From NCBI RefSeq assembly GCF_002095535.1, contig NZ_MLJI01000002.1:505786-569785 (forward strand): a DNA stretch of 64,000 nucleotides, read 5' to 3'. Below the pieces are notes generated by a model. The model was not told where the DNA came from, searched no databases, and saw only the letters and a list, made by a program, of their open reading frames with translations. Every line of letters begins with the position of its first letter. Position 1 is the stretch's first letter. This stretch comes from Pantoea cypripedii (GTDB taxonomy: Bacteria; Pseudomonadota; Gammaproteobacteria; Enterobacterales; Enterobacteriaceae). Positions 27,930 through 36,239 of this stretch are shown piece by piece. A program made the position numbers and the translations under genes.

Positions 27930-28667
27930 ATGCTGATAGCGCAGGTTTCGGACATCCACGCTTCTCCTGACAATGACAATCTGTCCCGATTTGATCGCGT
28001 GCTGGCCTGGCTGGCACATCTCAACCCGGACATTCTGGTGCTGACCGGTGACCTGATTGATGAACAGTGGCATGAAGGTTATCGGCTGATTGCCGACCGT
28101 CTGCACCAGCAGGCGTATCCCTGGTTGCTGCTGCCCGGCAACGCTGATGATCGCCAGCAGATGCGCGCAGTGTGGGGAGAGCATCGCTGGGCAGCTGATG
28201 CATCGGGCGATTCCCTGCACTTTACGCATCAGCTCGGTGGGCTTCGCCTAATTGGGCTGGATTCAACGCTGGAAAACCAAACGTCAGGCGATGTATCTGG
28301 GCATCTTGGCTGGCTGGAGAAACAATTCAGCGATGCCGGTGATACTCCATCACTGTTATTCCTGCATCATCACGTTTTTGCCTCCGGCATTCCCACGCTG
28401 GATAAAACGATGTGCCAGGGTTCCGGAGCGCTGGCAGAGCTGGTCAGGCATGTTCCCCATCACCTGCTGGCGATTTCCAGCGGGCATGTTCACCGACCCA
28501 TAGCAGGCATATTTGCCGGAATCCCGGCCTATATCTGCGGGTCAGTATGCCCGGCTAATCCGGTCTGGTTTGGAACAGAGAATATCCCCCCTGCTGACGA
28601 TCCACCGGCGCTGATGGTCCACCGGTTTACCGGCAATGCCATTACCAGCTATCACGTTTCGGTTTGA
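27930..28667 (+). CDS. Calcineurin-like metallophosphoesterase, CpdA/Icc type
   Basis: The protein has 245 aa. The dimetal motifs are DIH (QVSDIHAS), GDLID (LTGDLIDE), GNAD in place of the usual GNHD, a FLHHH block, and GHVH (SSGHVHRP). The size and motifs fit the class III cyclic nucleotide phosphodiesterase CpdA, but the Asn-Ala-Asp variant of the third motif makes the exact substrate uncertain. It is cytoplasmic and follows the NTF2-like gene in the same direction. Confidence 0.82.
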   Translation: MLIAQVSDIHASPDNDNLSRFDRVLAWLAHLNPDILVLTGDLIDEQWHEGYRLIADRLHQQAYPWLLLPGNADDRQQMRAVWGEHRWAADASGDSLHFTHQLGGLRLIGLDSTLENQTSGDVSGHLGWLEKQFSDAGDTPSLLFLHHHVFASGIPTLDKTMCQGSGALAELVRHVPHHLLAISSGHVHRPIAGIFAGIPAYICGSVCPANPVWFGTENIPPADDPPALMVHRFTGNAITSYHVSV

Positions 28668-28706
28668 GCGGGACAATATGATCAACCGGGAGCGAAAGAC
28701 GTTTAT

Positions 28707-28988
28707 TCAGTTTAAGTGGTGGCGTATCCGTTCCGGCATTCGATTGAACAGCCTAATTAGCACGTTGTAAGCAACCACAGTGGACAGTAACGAAAGCAGC
28801 ACATCAGTAAAAAACCAAAGGTCATCATAGTTCTCCTGATTAGCACTACCATGAAGCCAGGTTGAAAAAGCATTGGCTGTATCAAGACTGATAAACTTTG
28901 AAGCATCAATCAAGCGAGCAAACAGGCAGAACAATGCAATAAACAGAACTGTTTTAACGCTTCGTCGGGCAAGTTTCATCATATCCAT
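28707..28988 (-). CDS. Tldi1-like membrane immunity protein (candidate)
   Basis: The protein has 93 aa with two hydrophobic segments: VKTVLFIALFCLFARLI near the start and VLLSLLSTVVAYNVLIRLF near the end. They are separated by about 35 polar residues that should face the periplasm. Its start lies inside the 3' end of the Tlde1-like gene (35-base overlap). That coupling and the membrane topology match the immunity genes that protect against periplasmic L,D-transpeptidase effectors. Primary sequence alone would not identify it. Confidence 0.7.
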   Translation of the reverse strand: MDMMKLARRSVKTVLFIALFCLFARLIDASKFISLDTANAFSTWLHGSANQENYDDLWFFTDVLLSLLSTVVAYNVLIRLFNRMPERIRHHLN

Positions 28989-29484
28989 AATCTTTCACCT
29001 CAATAAACCCACGTGCTTTTAGTTTCCTTGTGCACGGGACTTCAATCAGCGGTGTGTGCAGCAGTCGATTACGAAGCATCGCAAAATCTGAATTCCGTGC
29101 CAGAGTAATGCAACCCTCCGAGACCATTCCTGGATGCAGGCGAAAGTTTCCGCGTTGAACACCGTTAATCCACGTCCAATCATCAACGCTTATGTCGTCG
29201 TAATAAAGTGCAAACCAATCCGAATGCCCAAACTGTGCGCCATGAAATACCTTATTATACAGATCTTTTGATGCCGCTAATGCCTGTGAATACAATCCAC
29301 CCTGTTCGCGGTCAACAATCCAATACTTTCCGACTGGAAGCGGACCAACTGTAGGAATGCGAGAACAGCCTGCACGATTGCGATTTGGCCCAGATCCCGA
29401 AAACGCCATAAAAGTCCCTATTCCGGGAAAGAACAGTGGGGCATAATCCGCCCCATTAAGAATGAAACCACCGTTTAACGCCAT
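28954..29484 (-). CDS. Tlde1-like (DUF2778) L,D-transpeptidase effector
   Basis: The protein has 176 aa from the ATG at 29484, preceded by GAGGGATAAC. The C-terminal half contains RLHPGMVSEGCIT, with His about 117 and Cys about 125, the catalytic pair of the Tlde1 family of type VI effectors. In Salmonella, Tlde1 cuts and exchanges D-amino acids in peptidoglycan of rival cells. The N-terminus has the family's GPNRNRAGCSRIPTVGPLPVGKYWI pattern. It lacks a signal peptide, consistent with delivery by a type VI system. No type VI structural gene is in the window, so this is an orphan cargo. Confidence 0.85.
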   Translation of the reverse strand: MALNGGFILNGADYAPLFFPGIGTFMAFSGSGPNRNRAGCSRIPTVGPLPVGKYWIVDREQGGLYSQALAASKDLYNKVFHGAQFGHSDWFALYYDDISVDDWTWINGVQRGNFRLHPGMVSEGCITLARNSDFAMLRNRLLHTPLIEVPCTRKLKARGFIEVKDYGYDETCPTKR

Positions 29485-29586
29485 GTTATCCCTCACATAT
29501 TCCATGTCAAATCGGGATCATGGTATTACCTCTGGTAGATAAATCCAAAGGAAGTTGGAAATTCTTTAGTCATGATGAATACTGGC

Positions 29587-29982
29587 TCACATTTTGGCCC
29601 ACTTCATATTCTGGATCACCACTCTATACCCATCAGGATCTTCGAAGGTCACTCCCCTTCTCTCCCAGTAGGGGTTAAAAGACTCCACCCTGACAAATCC
29701 CGCGTGATCCATATCTGAACAGGCGATTTCCCAAGCCTCCCTTTCCGGAACGTACAGAACCAGCAGGTCTTCTGGTGAGGAAGACGGTGTCACTGGATGG
29801 TGGTGGCACTGAGTAAACTCAAGATGCCAGGGTAAATCCTCCCGGCCTAACATGCATCCACTGAATCCATCGTGATCGGTAAACTCACCTGACTTTGTTA
29901 GCCCAAGTCCGTCGCAGTACATTTCACAGCTTCTGTTGAGTACACGCACCGGCCTGGCAATACGCATGTGCTGAAAATTCAT
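29587..29982 (-). CDS. VOC-superfamily (glyoxalase-like) protein
   Basis: The protein has 131 aa; the ATG at 29982 follows GAGAGGTGGCG and is preferred to two upstream ATGs without ribosome sites. It contains the paired beta-alpha-beta-beta-beta units of the VOC fold: RIARPVRVLNRSCEMYCDGLGL, HLEFTQCHHH, and VTFEDPDGYRVVIQN at the end. A His (HLEF) and a late Asp/Glu could form a metal site. Relatives include glyoxalase, dioxygenases and antibiotic-binding proteins, so the function is open. Confidence 0.8.
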   Translation of the reverse strand: MNFQHMRIARPVRVLNRSCEMYCDGLGLTKSGEFTDHDGFSGCMLGREDLPWHLEFTQCHHHPVTPSSSPEDLLVLYVPEREAWEIACSDMDHAGFVRVESFNPYWERRGVTFEDPDGYRVVIQNMKWAKM

Positions 29983-30162
29983 CGCCACCTCTCTGTGTTT
30001 ATCCATAGTTAACACAAAAGTCTTAGCGGTCATTGCATCCCGTTAATAACCTTATGGAATTAGATAATATAAATAACACTATTACAGTTATATAAAACTT
30101 CGCTATTTTGTCGCCTGTACTGCATTTCACTTTTCATTCTTTTCTTATCAGGGACCATCAAA

Positions 30163-30987
30163 ATGACAATCAGACTACACAAAATCGTTCTGCCTTTGCT
30201 CATGGCTGTCGCACCCTTTTTTAGCCACGCGGAAGAATCGACCTGGGACCATATCAAACAAACGGGTGAACTGCGTATTGGCGTCGCACAAGGCGAACCC
30301 TGGTACTTCAAAGATCCGGCGACAGGTCAGTGGAATGGTATTGGCTATAACGTTGGCAAAGTGCTGGCGAAAGATTTAGGGGTAAAACTGGTCCCGGTCG
30401 AAACCACCTGGGGTAATGCGATTGCGGCGTTGCAGGCAGGCCAGATTGATACCATGCTGGTGCTCGATCCCACCGATGAGCGCCGTAAGGCCGCAGATTT
30501 CTCCGATCAACCGTTCCTGTGGTATGCACAGGGGGTGCTGATCCGCGATGGTATTCCTGCGGCTAACTGGGATGACCTTAATCGTCCTGACATCAAAATA
30601 GGCGTCACCCTCGGCAGCAGCCCTGACCTCATCCTGACGAAAAAATTACCGAAGGCGCAGCTGGTCCGTTTCACCAATATGGATGAAGGCGTTGCGGCAT
30701 TCTATGCGGGCCGTGTCGATGCACTTTCTTACGTCCATCCGGCACTGGCATTGCAACAGGCCAAAGTACACAAGGGCAACCTGATCCTGCCGAAACCTAT
30801 CATCGCCATCAGTACCGGTGGTGCAATACGCAAAGAAAGCGACCCGCGTTTCCGTAATTTCCTGAACGAAGAGTTCGTTAAAATTTATAAATCCGGCCAG
30901 AGTAAGCAATTCTATGAGGATGCGCTTAAATTGCGTGGCGTCGATGTCAGTAAGGTTCCGTCTGTGATTAAAGAAGAGTGGAAGTAA
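30163..30987 (+). CDS. Polar amino acid ABC transporter, periplasmic binding protein
   Basis: The protein has 274 aa with a signal peptide ending near FFSHAEE. SBP family 3 signatures are LRIGVAQGEPWYFKDP, GIGYNVGKVLAKDLGVKLVPV, and DTMLVLDPTDERRKAADFS. It binds a small amino-acid-like ligand for the permeases at 32528-33877 and ATPase at 33891-34670. It is separated from them by the convergent MmgE/PrpD gene. The ligand cannot be read, but the neighbouring enzymes point to an unusual amino acid or amino dicarboxylate. Confidence 0.9.
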   Translation: MTIRLHKIVLPLLMAVAPFFSHAEESTWDHIKQTGELRIGVAQGEPWYFKDPATGQWNGIGYNVGKVLAKDLGVKLVPVETTWGNAIAALQAGQIDTMLVLDPTDERRKAADFSDQPFLWYAQGVLIRDGIPAANWDDLNRPDIKIGVTLGSSPDLILTKKLPKAQLVRFTNMDEGVAAFYAGRVDALSYVHPALALQQAKVHKGNLILPKPIIAISTGGAIRKESDPRFRNFLNEEFVKIYKSGQSKQFYEDALKLRGVDVSKVPSVIKEEWK

Positions 30988-30992
30988 AACCT

Positions 30993-32387
30993 TCATTCCA
31001 GCATCGGGGCCAGCAGCGCCCCGATATCCTCACCTCGTTCCAGATCGAGTAACCGCGCTGCTATCCCTTCTGCTTTCTCTGTGGGCAACCGTGATGACAG
31101 GTTGGCGATAAACTTATCAATAATCTTCTGCTCAGAAAGCGGGTTTTCCTGCGAGCCTAAGGGAAAATCGATGGTGTCACCGGTAACAACGGCATCCTCA
31201 GTAACCACTTCAACACGGGCTGCCGGGCGACGAAATTCCCGCATCAGTTGATCAAAACGCGTTTCGGCCAGCACCTCCACCTTATCGGCAAATTCCAGCA
31301 GCCTGGTTGAGGTTCGCACTTTCTCGCTGCTCCATAGATGACGTGGAATATTGAATGCCAGACAGGCAATGGCTAAAGGCAGGCTGAATTGCGCGTCTGT
31401 GCCGCTCTCAGGCCGGGTATCGGTAAAAAAATCAGCCAGCAGCTGACTGCCATACACCCGTACCCGCAGGATCTTTTCAGGAGCAGTGAGAGCTTTCAGT
31501 GCGCCTTCAAATGATTCCAGCGCCGTATGCATCCAGCGGCACGTCGGGTAAGCCTTAAAACTGGCATGCTGCAATAGCCAGCTGGAGCCGAGGTTATCCG
31601 TGAGGATTTCAGGACGGAACATGTCAGAACCCATCATACGCCAGAACCCCTGCTCCCCTGCCAGCACATCACGCGGCCCGACAATACCGGACAGATGCAT
31701 TTCAACGGCACGCACCCCCGCTTCCGCGGCTGGCGCGTTGTAGTCTTTAAAGGAAACCAGTGGACGTTGCTGCCAGTTATATTTGTGTAATGACGGAAGC
31801 GGGGTGAGCGAGGCTGCCAACCCCAGACAGTTTTCCAGTGCACTCGCATCACAGCCACGCAACAGACCAAATGCGACGGCTGCTCCGAGCGATTCATGCT
31901 GGCAGACGCCATAGACTTCGCGAAAACGTTCCGGGCTTGGCTGCTGCGAGAGAATCACCCGCCCATTAATCTCCCATGCAGCCACCAGTGCCGTCAGCAA
32001 GGCCTCGCCACTGACAGGTTGCGAACCTATCGCCGCCAGTGCCCCGGCGACCAGAGTTGCTCCGGGATGTCCCATCCCCCGCCCCGCGACTTCAAAACCA
32101 TCATCGTAATCCAGCGCATTGATCGCTACGGCATTAAGGAATGCAGCACCACTTGAAGAGAGCTGAGAGCCACCATCCAGCGTAATACTGCTGCCCGCCG
32201 CGTATTGTGATCGTGCCAGTTTAGCGCTCATCTGCAACACCTGGTCGTTACGTGCTGCCACCCCACACCCCAGGCTATCGATAAAATGCAGGATGATTTT
32301 CCGTTTCCAGCGGGCAGGGATTGCATCTGGAGTGAGTTTACAGGCAAATCGGGCCAGTTCGAGTGTCAGAAAGGTGGAGTGGGTCAT
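30993..32387 (-). CDS. MmgE/PrpD family protein
   Basis: The protein has 464 aa, the family's usual size. The ATG at 32387 was chosen over a TTG 15 bases earlier. Helical-domain markers are HFIDSLGCGVAARN and ALDYDDGFEVAGRGMGHPGATLVAGALAA, where the family keeps an Asp pair and a His. The C-terminal domain includes VRVYGSQLLADFF. Members include 2-methylcitrate dehydratase, cis-aconitate decarboxylase and iminodisuccinate epimerase. Encoded between the binding protein and the permeases of an amino acid importer, it may process the imported compound. The stop lies 5 bases from that of the binding-protein gene. Confidence 0.85.
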   Translation of the reverse strand: MTHSTFLTLELARFACKLTPDAIPARWKRKIILHFIDSLGCGVAARNDQVLQMSAKLARSQYAAGSSITLDGGSQLSSSGAAFLNAVAINALDYDDGFEVAGRGMGHPGATLVAGALAAIGSQPVSGEALLTALVAAWEINGRVILSQQPSPERFREVYGVCQHESLGAAVAFGLLRGCDASALENCLGLAASLTPLPSLHKYNWQQRPLVSFKDYNAPAAEAGVRAVEMHLSGIVGPRDVLAGEQGFWRMMGSDMFRPEILTDNLGSSWLLQHASFKAYPTCRWMHTALESFEGALKALTAPEKILRVRVYGSQLLADFFTDTRPESGTDAQFSLPLAIACLAFNIPRHLWSSEKVRTSTRLLEFADKVEVLAETRFDQLMREFRRPAARVEVVTEDAVVTGDTIDFPLGSQENPLSEQKIIDKFIANLSSRLPTEKAEGIAARLLDLERGEDIGALLAPMLE

Positions 32388-32527
32388 AGCTGTCCGGATC
32401 AAATTGATATATCAAAAAGAGATAATAGCGTCATTTTATATTATTTATTTATCACATTTTCGTACTGATAAGATTATGCCGTTCTAACGCACTGAAATTG
32501 GATTGAGTATTTTAGGGGTTGTGTCGT

Positions 32528-33199
32528 ATGTCATATCAGTGGGATTTTGCCGCCATCTGGCCATACCGGATGTTATTACTTGAGGGGCTTTGGGGAACGA
32601 TTCAGATCGGTGTGACCAGCATCGTTTTTGGCATGCTCGCGGGGATAATACTGGCGATAATGAAAAATTCGCCGCTTCGCCTGGTACGAATCCCGGCCAT
32701 CATGATCATTGGTTTTTACCGTAATACTCCTGCCATCGTCCATTTTTTCTGGATCTACTACGCGTTACCCGTGGTATCACCACTCACCCTCTCCCCCTTT
32801 GCCGCCGCAGTACTGGCGCTGTCGGCCCAGTCCGCAGCGTTTTATGCGGAAGTCTATCGCGGCGGTATCCAGTCAATCAGCAACGGGCAATGGGAAGGGG
32901 CCAAAGCGCTGGGCATGCCTCGCGCCACAGCGTTACGTCGCATCATCCTGCCGCAGGCATTACGCCGGATGATCCCGCCGTTCCTTGAACGCTCTTTCGA
33001 ATTACTGAAATCCACTGCGCTGGCTTCTTCGCTGGCTTACAGCGAACTCTTGTATCAGGCGATGCAGGTCAATAGCCAGACCTATCGTCCGCTGGAAGTG
33101 TATACCCTGATTGCCGTGATGTACTTCACCCTGCTGCTGATCATCAGCCAATGCAGCCAGATGATTGAAAAACGTCTCGCGGTTTCTGATGCGCGCTGA
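32528..33199 (+). CDS. Polar amino acid ABC permease 1 (HisM/GlnP type)
   Basis: The protein has 223 aa; the ATG at 32528 is preceded by AGGGG nine bases upstream. It has five TM segments and the EAA loop GQWEGAKALGMPRATALRRIILPQALRRMIPP. The motif FYRNTPAIVHFFWIYYALP marks the polar amino acid uptake family. It is divergent from the MmgE/PrpD gene and heads the operon permease-permease-ATPase-aminotransferase. Confidence 0.9.
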   Translation: MSYQWDFAAIWPYRMLLLEGLWGTIQIGVTSIVFGMLAGIILAIMKNSPLRLVRIPAIMIIGFYRNTPAIVHFFWIYYALPVVSPLTLSPFAAAVLALSAQSAAFYAEVYRGGIQSISNGQWEGAKALGMPRATALRRIILPQALRRMIPPFLERSFELLKSTALASSLAYSELLYQAMQVNSQTYRPLEVYTLIAVMYFTLLLIISQCSQMIEKRLAVSDAR

Positions 33200-33211
33200 T
33201 GAGGTAATAAG

Positions 33212-33877
33212 ATGAACTATCAATGGGACTTTTCGTTAATCTTCCAGAACTTCCCGGTGTTACTAAAAGGTTTGGGAGTGACACTGGAACTTTGGCTTCT
33301 TGCAGGCATCAGCGGCACCGTTATCGGGCTGCTACTGGGGATTGCCCGGACCAGTCCACAGCGCTGGGTTATGGCACTGACCCGGAGCTTCGTCGAAGTT
33401 TTCCGTAATACACCGGTACTGATTCAGCTGATCTGGTTTTATTACGCCTTCCCGGTACTGGTCGGTATTCAGTTTTCTACTTTCGGCGCAGCGGTTCTGG
33501 CTCTTACGTTATATACCGCTGCCTACAGTGCGGAAATTTTTCGCGCGGGGTTGCAGTCCATTGAACGCGGTCAGTGGGAGGGCGCAAAAGCGCTCGGCAT
33601 GTCTCAGGCGAAAGCGCTGAGACGCATCATCCTGCCACAGGTCTTCCGTCGCATGTTACCTGCCCTGACTAACCGAATGATTGAACTGGCCAAGGTAACG
33701 TCACTGGCGTCGATTCTCACCGTCAACGAACTGATGTATCAGGGACGGTTGTTAAGCAGCACTTATTACCGTCCGGTGGAAATCTTAACGGTGGTTGCCC
33801 TGCTTTATTTTGTCCTGATTTGGCCCGGCAGCTATCTGGCCTCACGCCTTGAACGCCGCTATCGCCCCCTGCCCTAA
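33212..33877 (+). CDS. Polar amino acid ABC permease 2 (HisQ/GlnP type)
   Basis: The protein has 221 aa and is a paralogue of the preceding permease. It has the FRNTPVLIQLIWFYYAFP segment and an EAA loop, GQWEGAKALGMSQAKALRRIILPQVFRRMLP. The two permeases form a heterodimeric channel. It starts 12 bases after the first permease, with GAGG as ribosome site. Confidence 0.9.
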   Translation: MNYQWDFSLIFQNFPVLLKGLGVTLELWLLAGISGTVIGLLLGIARTSPQRWVMALTRSFVEVFRNTPVLIQLIWFYYAFPVLVGIQFSTFGAAVLALTLYTAAYSAEIFRAGLQSIERGQWEGAKALGMSQAKALRRIILPQVFRRMLPALTNRMIELAKVTSLASILTVNELMYQGRLLSSTYYRPVEILTVVALLYFVLIWPGSYLASRLERRYRPLP

Positions 33878-33890
33878 GGAAAGAAAACTC

Positions 33891-34670
33891 ATGTTCGATC
33901 AACAACCCGTGATGCGTATCCGTGGGCTGCAAAAGCAGTTCGGCGATCAGGTGGTTTTAAAAGGAATCGATTTAGATGTTTACCCCGGAGAGAAAATCGC
34001 CATTATCGGCGGCAGCGGTTCCGGTAAAAGTACCCTGCTGCGTTGTCTCAATTTTATGGAAACTCCCAGCGCGGGCACCATTGAACTTGATGGGGTAGTA
34101 CTGGGCAGCACAGGCAAAAACAATCAACGTATTTACAGCGAAAAGCAGCTGTGTGAAGTACGTGAACGCATCGGTATGGTGTTCCAGCAGTTTAACCTTT
34201 TCCCACATCTCACCGTGCTGGATAACGTCTGTGAGGCATTGGTATCGGTAAAAAAAATGCGACGGGAAGAAGCCAATAACATTGCCCAGCGACAACTGGA
34301 GAAGGTCGGCCTGAGTCATAAGCAGCAGGCATGGCCGGGCAGCCTCTCAGGTGGTCAGCAGCAACGAGTCGCCATCGCGAGAGCGTTAGCCATGGCACCG
34401 GAAATCATGCTGTTCGATGAACCCACCTCCTCCCTGGATCCTGAGCTGGTGGGTGAAGTGCTACATACCATTCGTGAACTGGCGGATGAAGGCCGCACCC
34501 TGTTGCTGGTGACACATGAACTTGGCTTCGCGTGGCACTTCGCTGACCGGGTGATATTTATTGAGAACGGTGTCATTCATGAAATGGGTACGCCGGATGA
34601 GGTTCTCAAACATCCGCGTCAGCCACGTACCCGTGAGTTTCTCTCCCGCTTTACCGAACGTGCATTTTAA
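33891..34670 (+). CDS. Polar amino acid ABC transporter ATPase
   Basis: The protein has 259 aa; the ATG at 33891 follows TAAGGAAAG and lies 13 bases after the permease stop. The ATPase motifs are GGSGSGKST (Walker A), [17 protein letters not shown] (signature), LFDEPTSSLDPELV (Walker B), and THELGFA (His switch). It is of the GlnQ/HisP class that drives amino acid import. Confidence 0.94.
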   Translation: MFDQQPVMRIRGLQKQFGDQVVLKGIDLDVYPGEKIAIIGGSGSGKSTLLRCLNFMETPSAGTIELDGVVLGSTGKNNQRIYSEKQLCEVRERIGMVFQQFNLFPHLTVLDNVCEALVSVKKMRREEANNIAQRQLEKVGLSHKQQAWPGSLSGGQQQRVAIARALAMAPEIMLFDEPTSSLDPELVGEVLHTIRELADEGRTLLLVTHELGFAWHFADRVIFIENGVIHEMGTPDEVLKHPRQPRTREFLSRFTERAF

Positions 34671-34685
34671 TAAAAAGGAATCAAC

Positions 34686-35594
34686 ATGAGTGCCAGTCAA
34701 AGCAGCCAGGCCTATTTGCAGGATTCAAGGAACGATAATGTTCAGGTTTATGTGAATGGCGAATTTGTCCACCGGGACAACGCTACCGTATCGATTTTTG
34801 ATTCCGGATATATCTGTGGTGATGGTGTATGGGAAGGTCTGCGACTGGTAAATGGCAAACTGATTGCCCTGCAGCGCCATCTTGATCGCCTGTTTGCAGG
34901 AGCCGCTGCCATCCAGCTCGACATTGGTCACACCCGTGAGGAAATCACGGCGATTATGTGCAAAACGCTGGAGGTTAATGGCATGACAGACGGCGCGCAT
35001 CTGCGTCTGATGATAACCCGTGGCAGAAAACGTACTCCCAATCAGGATCCCCGTTTTATTATTGGCGGGGCCACCGTGGTTTGTGTGGCCGAATATAAAG
35101 TCGTGGATTATGAAGCTAAAAAGCGAGGCCTGGCGCTGTTCACTTCCAGCTATCGCACCAGCACACCCGATGTTTTTGACCTTCGGCTGAATTCTCACAG
35201 TCGTCTGAATCTGATTCAGGCGTTACTTCAGGCACTTGATGCAGGCGCCGATGAAGCACTCATGCTCGACCCTCATGGCTTTGTCGCCAGTTGCAATTCC
35301 ACAAATTTCTTTATTGTCCGCAACGGAGAGCTGTGGACCTCGAACGGTTTGTATTGCTTCAACGGCATCACCCGCCAGACGCTTATTGAACTGGCGAGAC
35401 AAAATGGGCTGGCTGTTTATGAAAAACCTTTCACGCTGGCAGAGGCGCTGACCGGTGATGAGGCATTTGTTACTGGCACACTGGCCGGTATCACTCCGGT
35501 AAGGAAACTTGATGGCCGGACGTTTGATGTCAACCAGAGCCCGGTCACTACACAGCTTGCGCACTGGTATCAAAACTATCTCAACAACATCTAA
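34686..35594 (+). CDS. Class IV aminotransferase fold protein, PLP lysine apparently missing
   Basis: The protein has 302 aa; the ATG follows AAAAGGAATCAAC. Fold type IV features are VYVNGEFVHRDNATVSIFDSG at the start, GVWEGLR, the LMLDPHGFVASCNSTNFFIV block, and FVTGTLAGITPV near the end (phosphate-binding Thr). In relatives I remember with the LNSHSKLN segment, the only candidate Schiff-base lysine is the Lys there. Here the segment reads LNSHSRLN, with Arg at 173, and there is no Lys at all between residues 147 and about 246. The protein may therefore not be an ordinary transaminase. It is the last gene of the amino acid import operon. Confidence 0.8.
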   Translation: MSASQSSQAYLQDSRNDNVQVYVNGEFVHRDNATVSIFDSGYICGDGVWEGLRLVNGKLIALQRHLDRLFAGAAAIQLDIGHTREEITAIMCKTLEVNGMTDGAHLRLMITRGRKRTPNQDPRFIIGGATVVCVAEYKVVDYEAKKRGLALFTSSYRTSTPDVFDLRLNSHSRLNLIQALLQALDAGADEALMLDPHGFVASCNSTNFFIVRNGELWTSNGLYCFNGITRQTLIELARQNGLAVYEKPFTLAEALTGDEAFVTGTLAGITPVRKLDGRTFDVNQSPVTTQLAHWYQNYLNNI

Positions 35595-35673
35595 CCACAT
35601 CCATTCATAGCAGCGTTCCTGCGTTATCCGGCTGGCAATCATTGGATATACGCAGGATTGCTGCCTTTTCCGC

Positions 35674-36190
35674 TTAGAGAGTCTCCAGCCTCCATCCCTC
35701 TTCAGTGGCGATTAGTCTGTCGGTAAGCCCCAGGCTATTCAGAAACGCGTCATCATGTGATACCACCATCAGGGAGCCGTGATAGCCGCGTATCATGGCT
35801 TCTAACGCCCAGACAGAGGTTAAATCGAGAAGATTATTGGGCTCATCCAGCAACAACAGCTGCGGTGGGGTTTCAGCATAGATGATGCAGGCCAGTGCTC
35901 CCTTGAGACGTTCTCCTCCGCTTAGCAAAGCAGCCGGAATTGCGATCTTTGGTTCATCCAGTCCCAGCTGTGCCAACCGCATGCACACCTCACTTCGACT
36001 CATTGTGGGATTGACTGACCGCAGCTGTTCAAGTGCCAGATTCTCTAATCGCTGGCCAAGTCACGCGACTGGAACATTTACATTTATTTCCCCAGCCTGA
36101 GGCAACTGCCACTCCGCAAGTACCCGAAGCAAGATTGATTTACCACAACCATTGGGTCCGATTACACTGATGTGCTGCATCTTCAATTGC
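35674..36190 (-). pseudogene. ABC-F ATPase remnant (second ATPase domain only)
   Basis: The minus strand holds one frame encoding the last nucleotide-binding domain of an ABC-F protein. It has Walker A GPNGCGKS (about 36140), LLSGGERLKGALA signature, LLLDEPNNLLDL Walker B, and VSHDDAFL. An in-frame TGA at 36061-36063 separates the Walker A part from the rest, and the whole N-terminal domain is absent. The Walker A reads GKSI instead of GKST. It is a decayed fragment of a translation-factor or resistance-type ABC-F gene (YheS/Uup/Lsa relatives), probably left by an old rearrangement. Confidence 0.75.
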
Positions 36191-36239
36191 CCGCTCAGCT
36201 TCGCGTATTCGTTGGTTGATGTTTTCCTTACTGGCGGCT

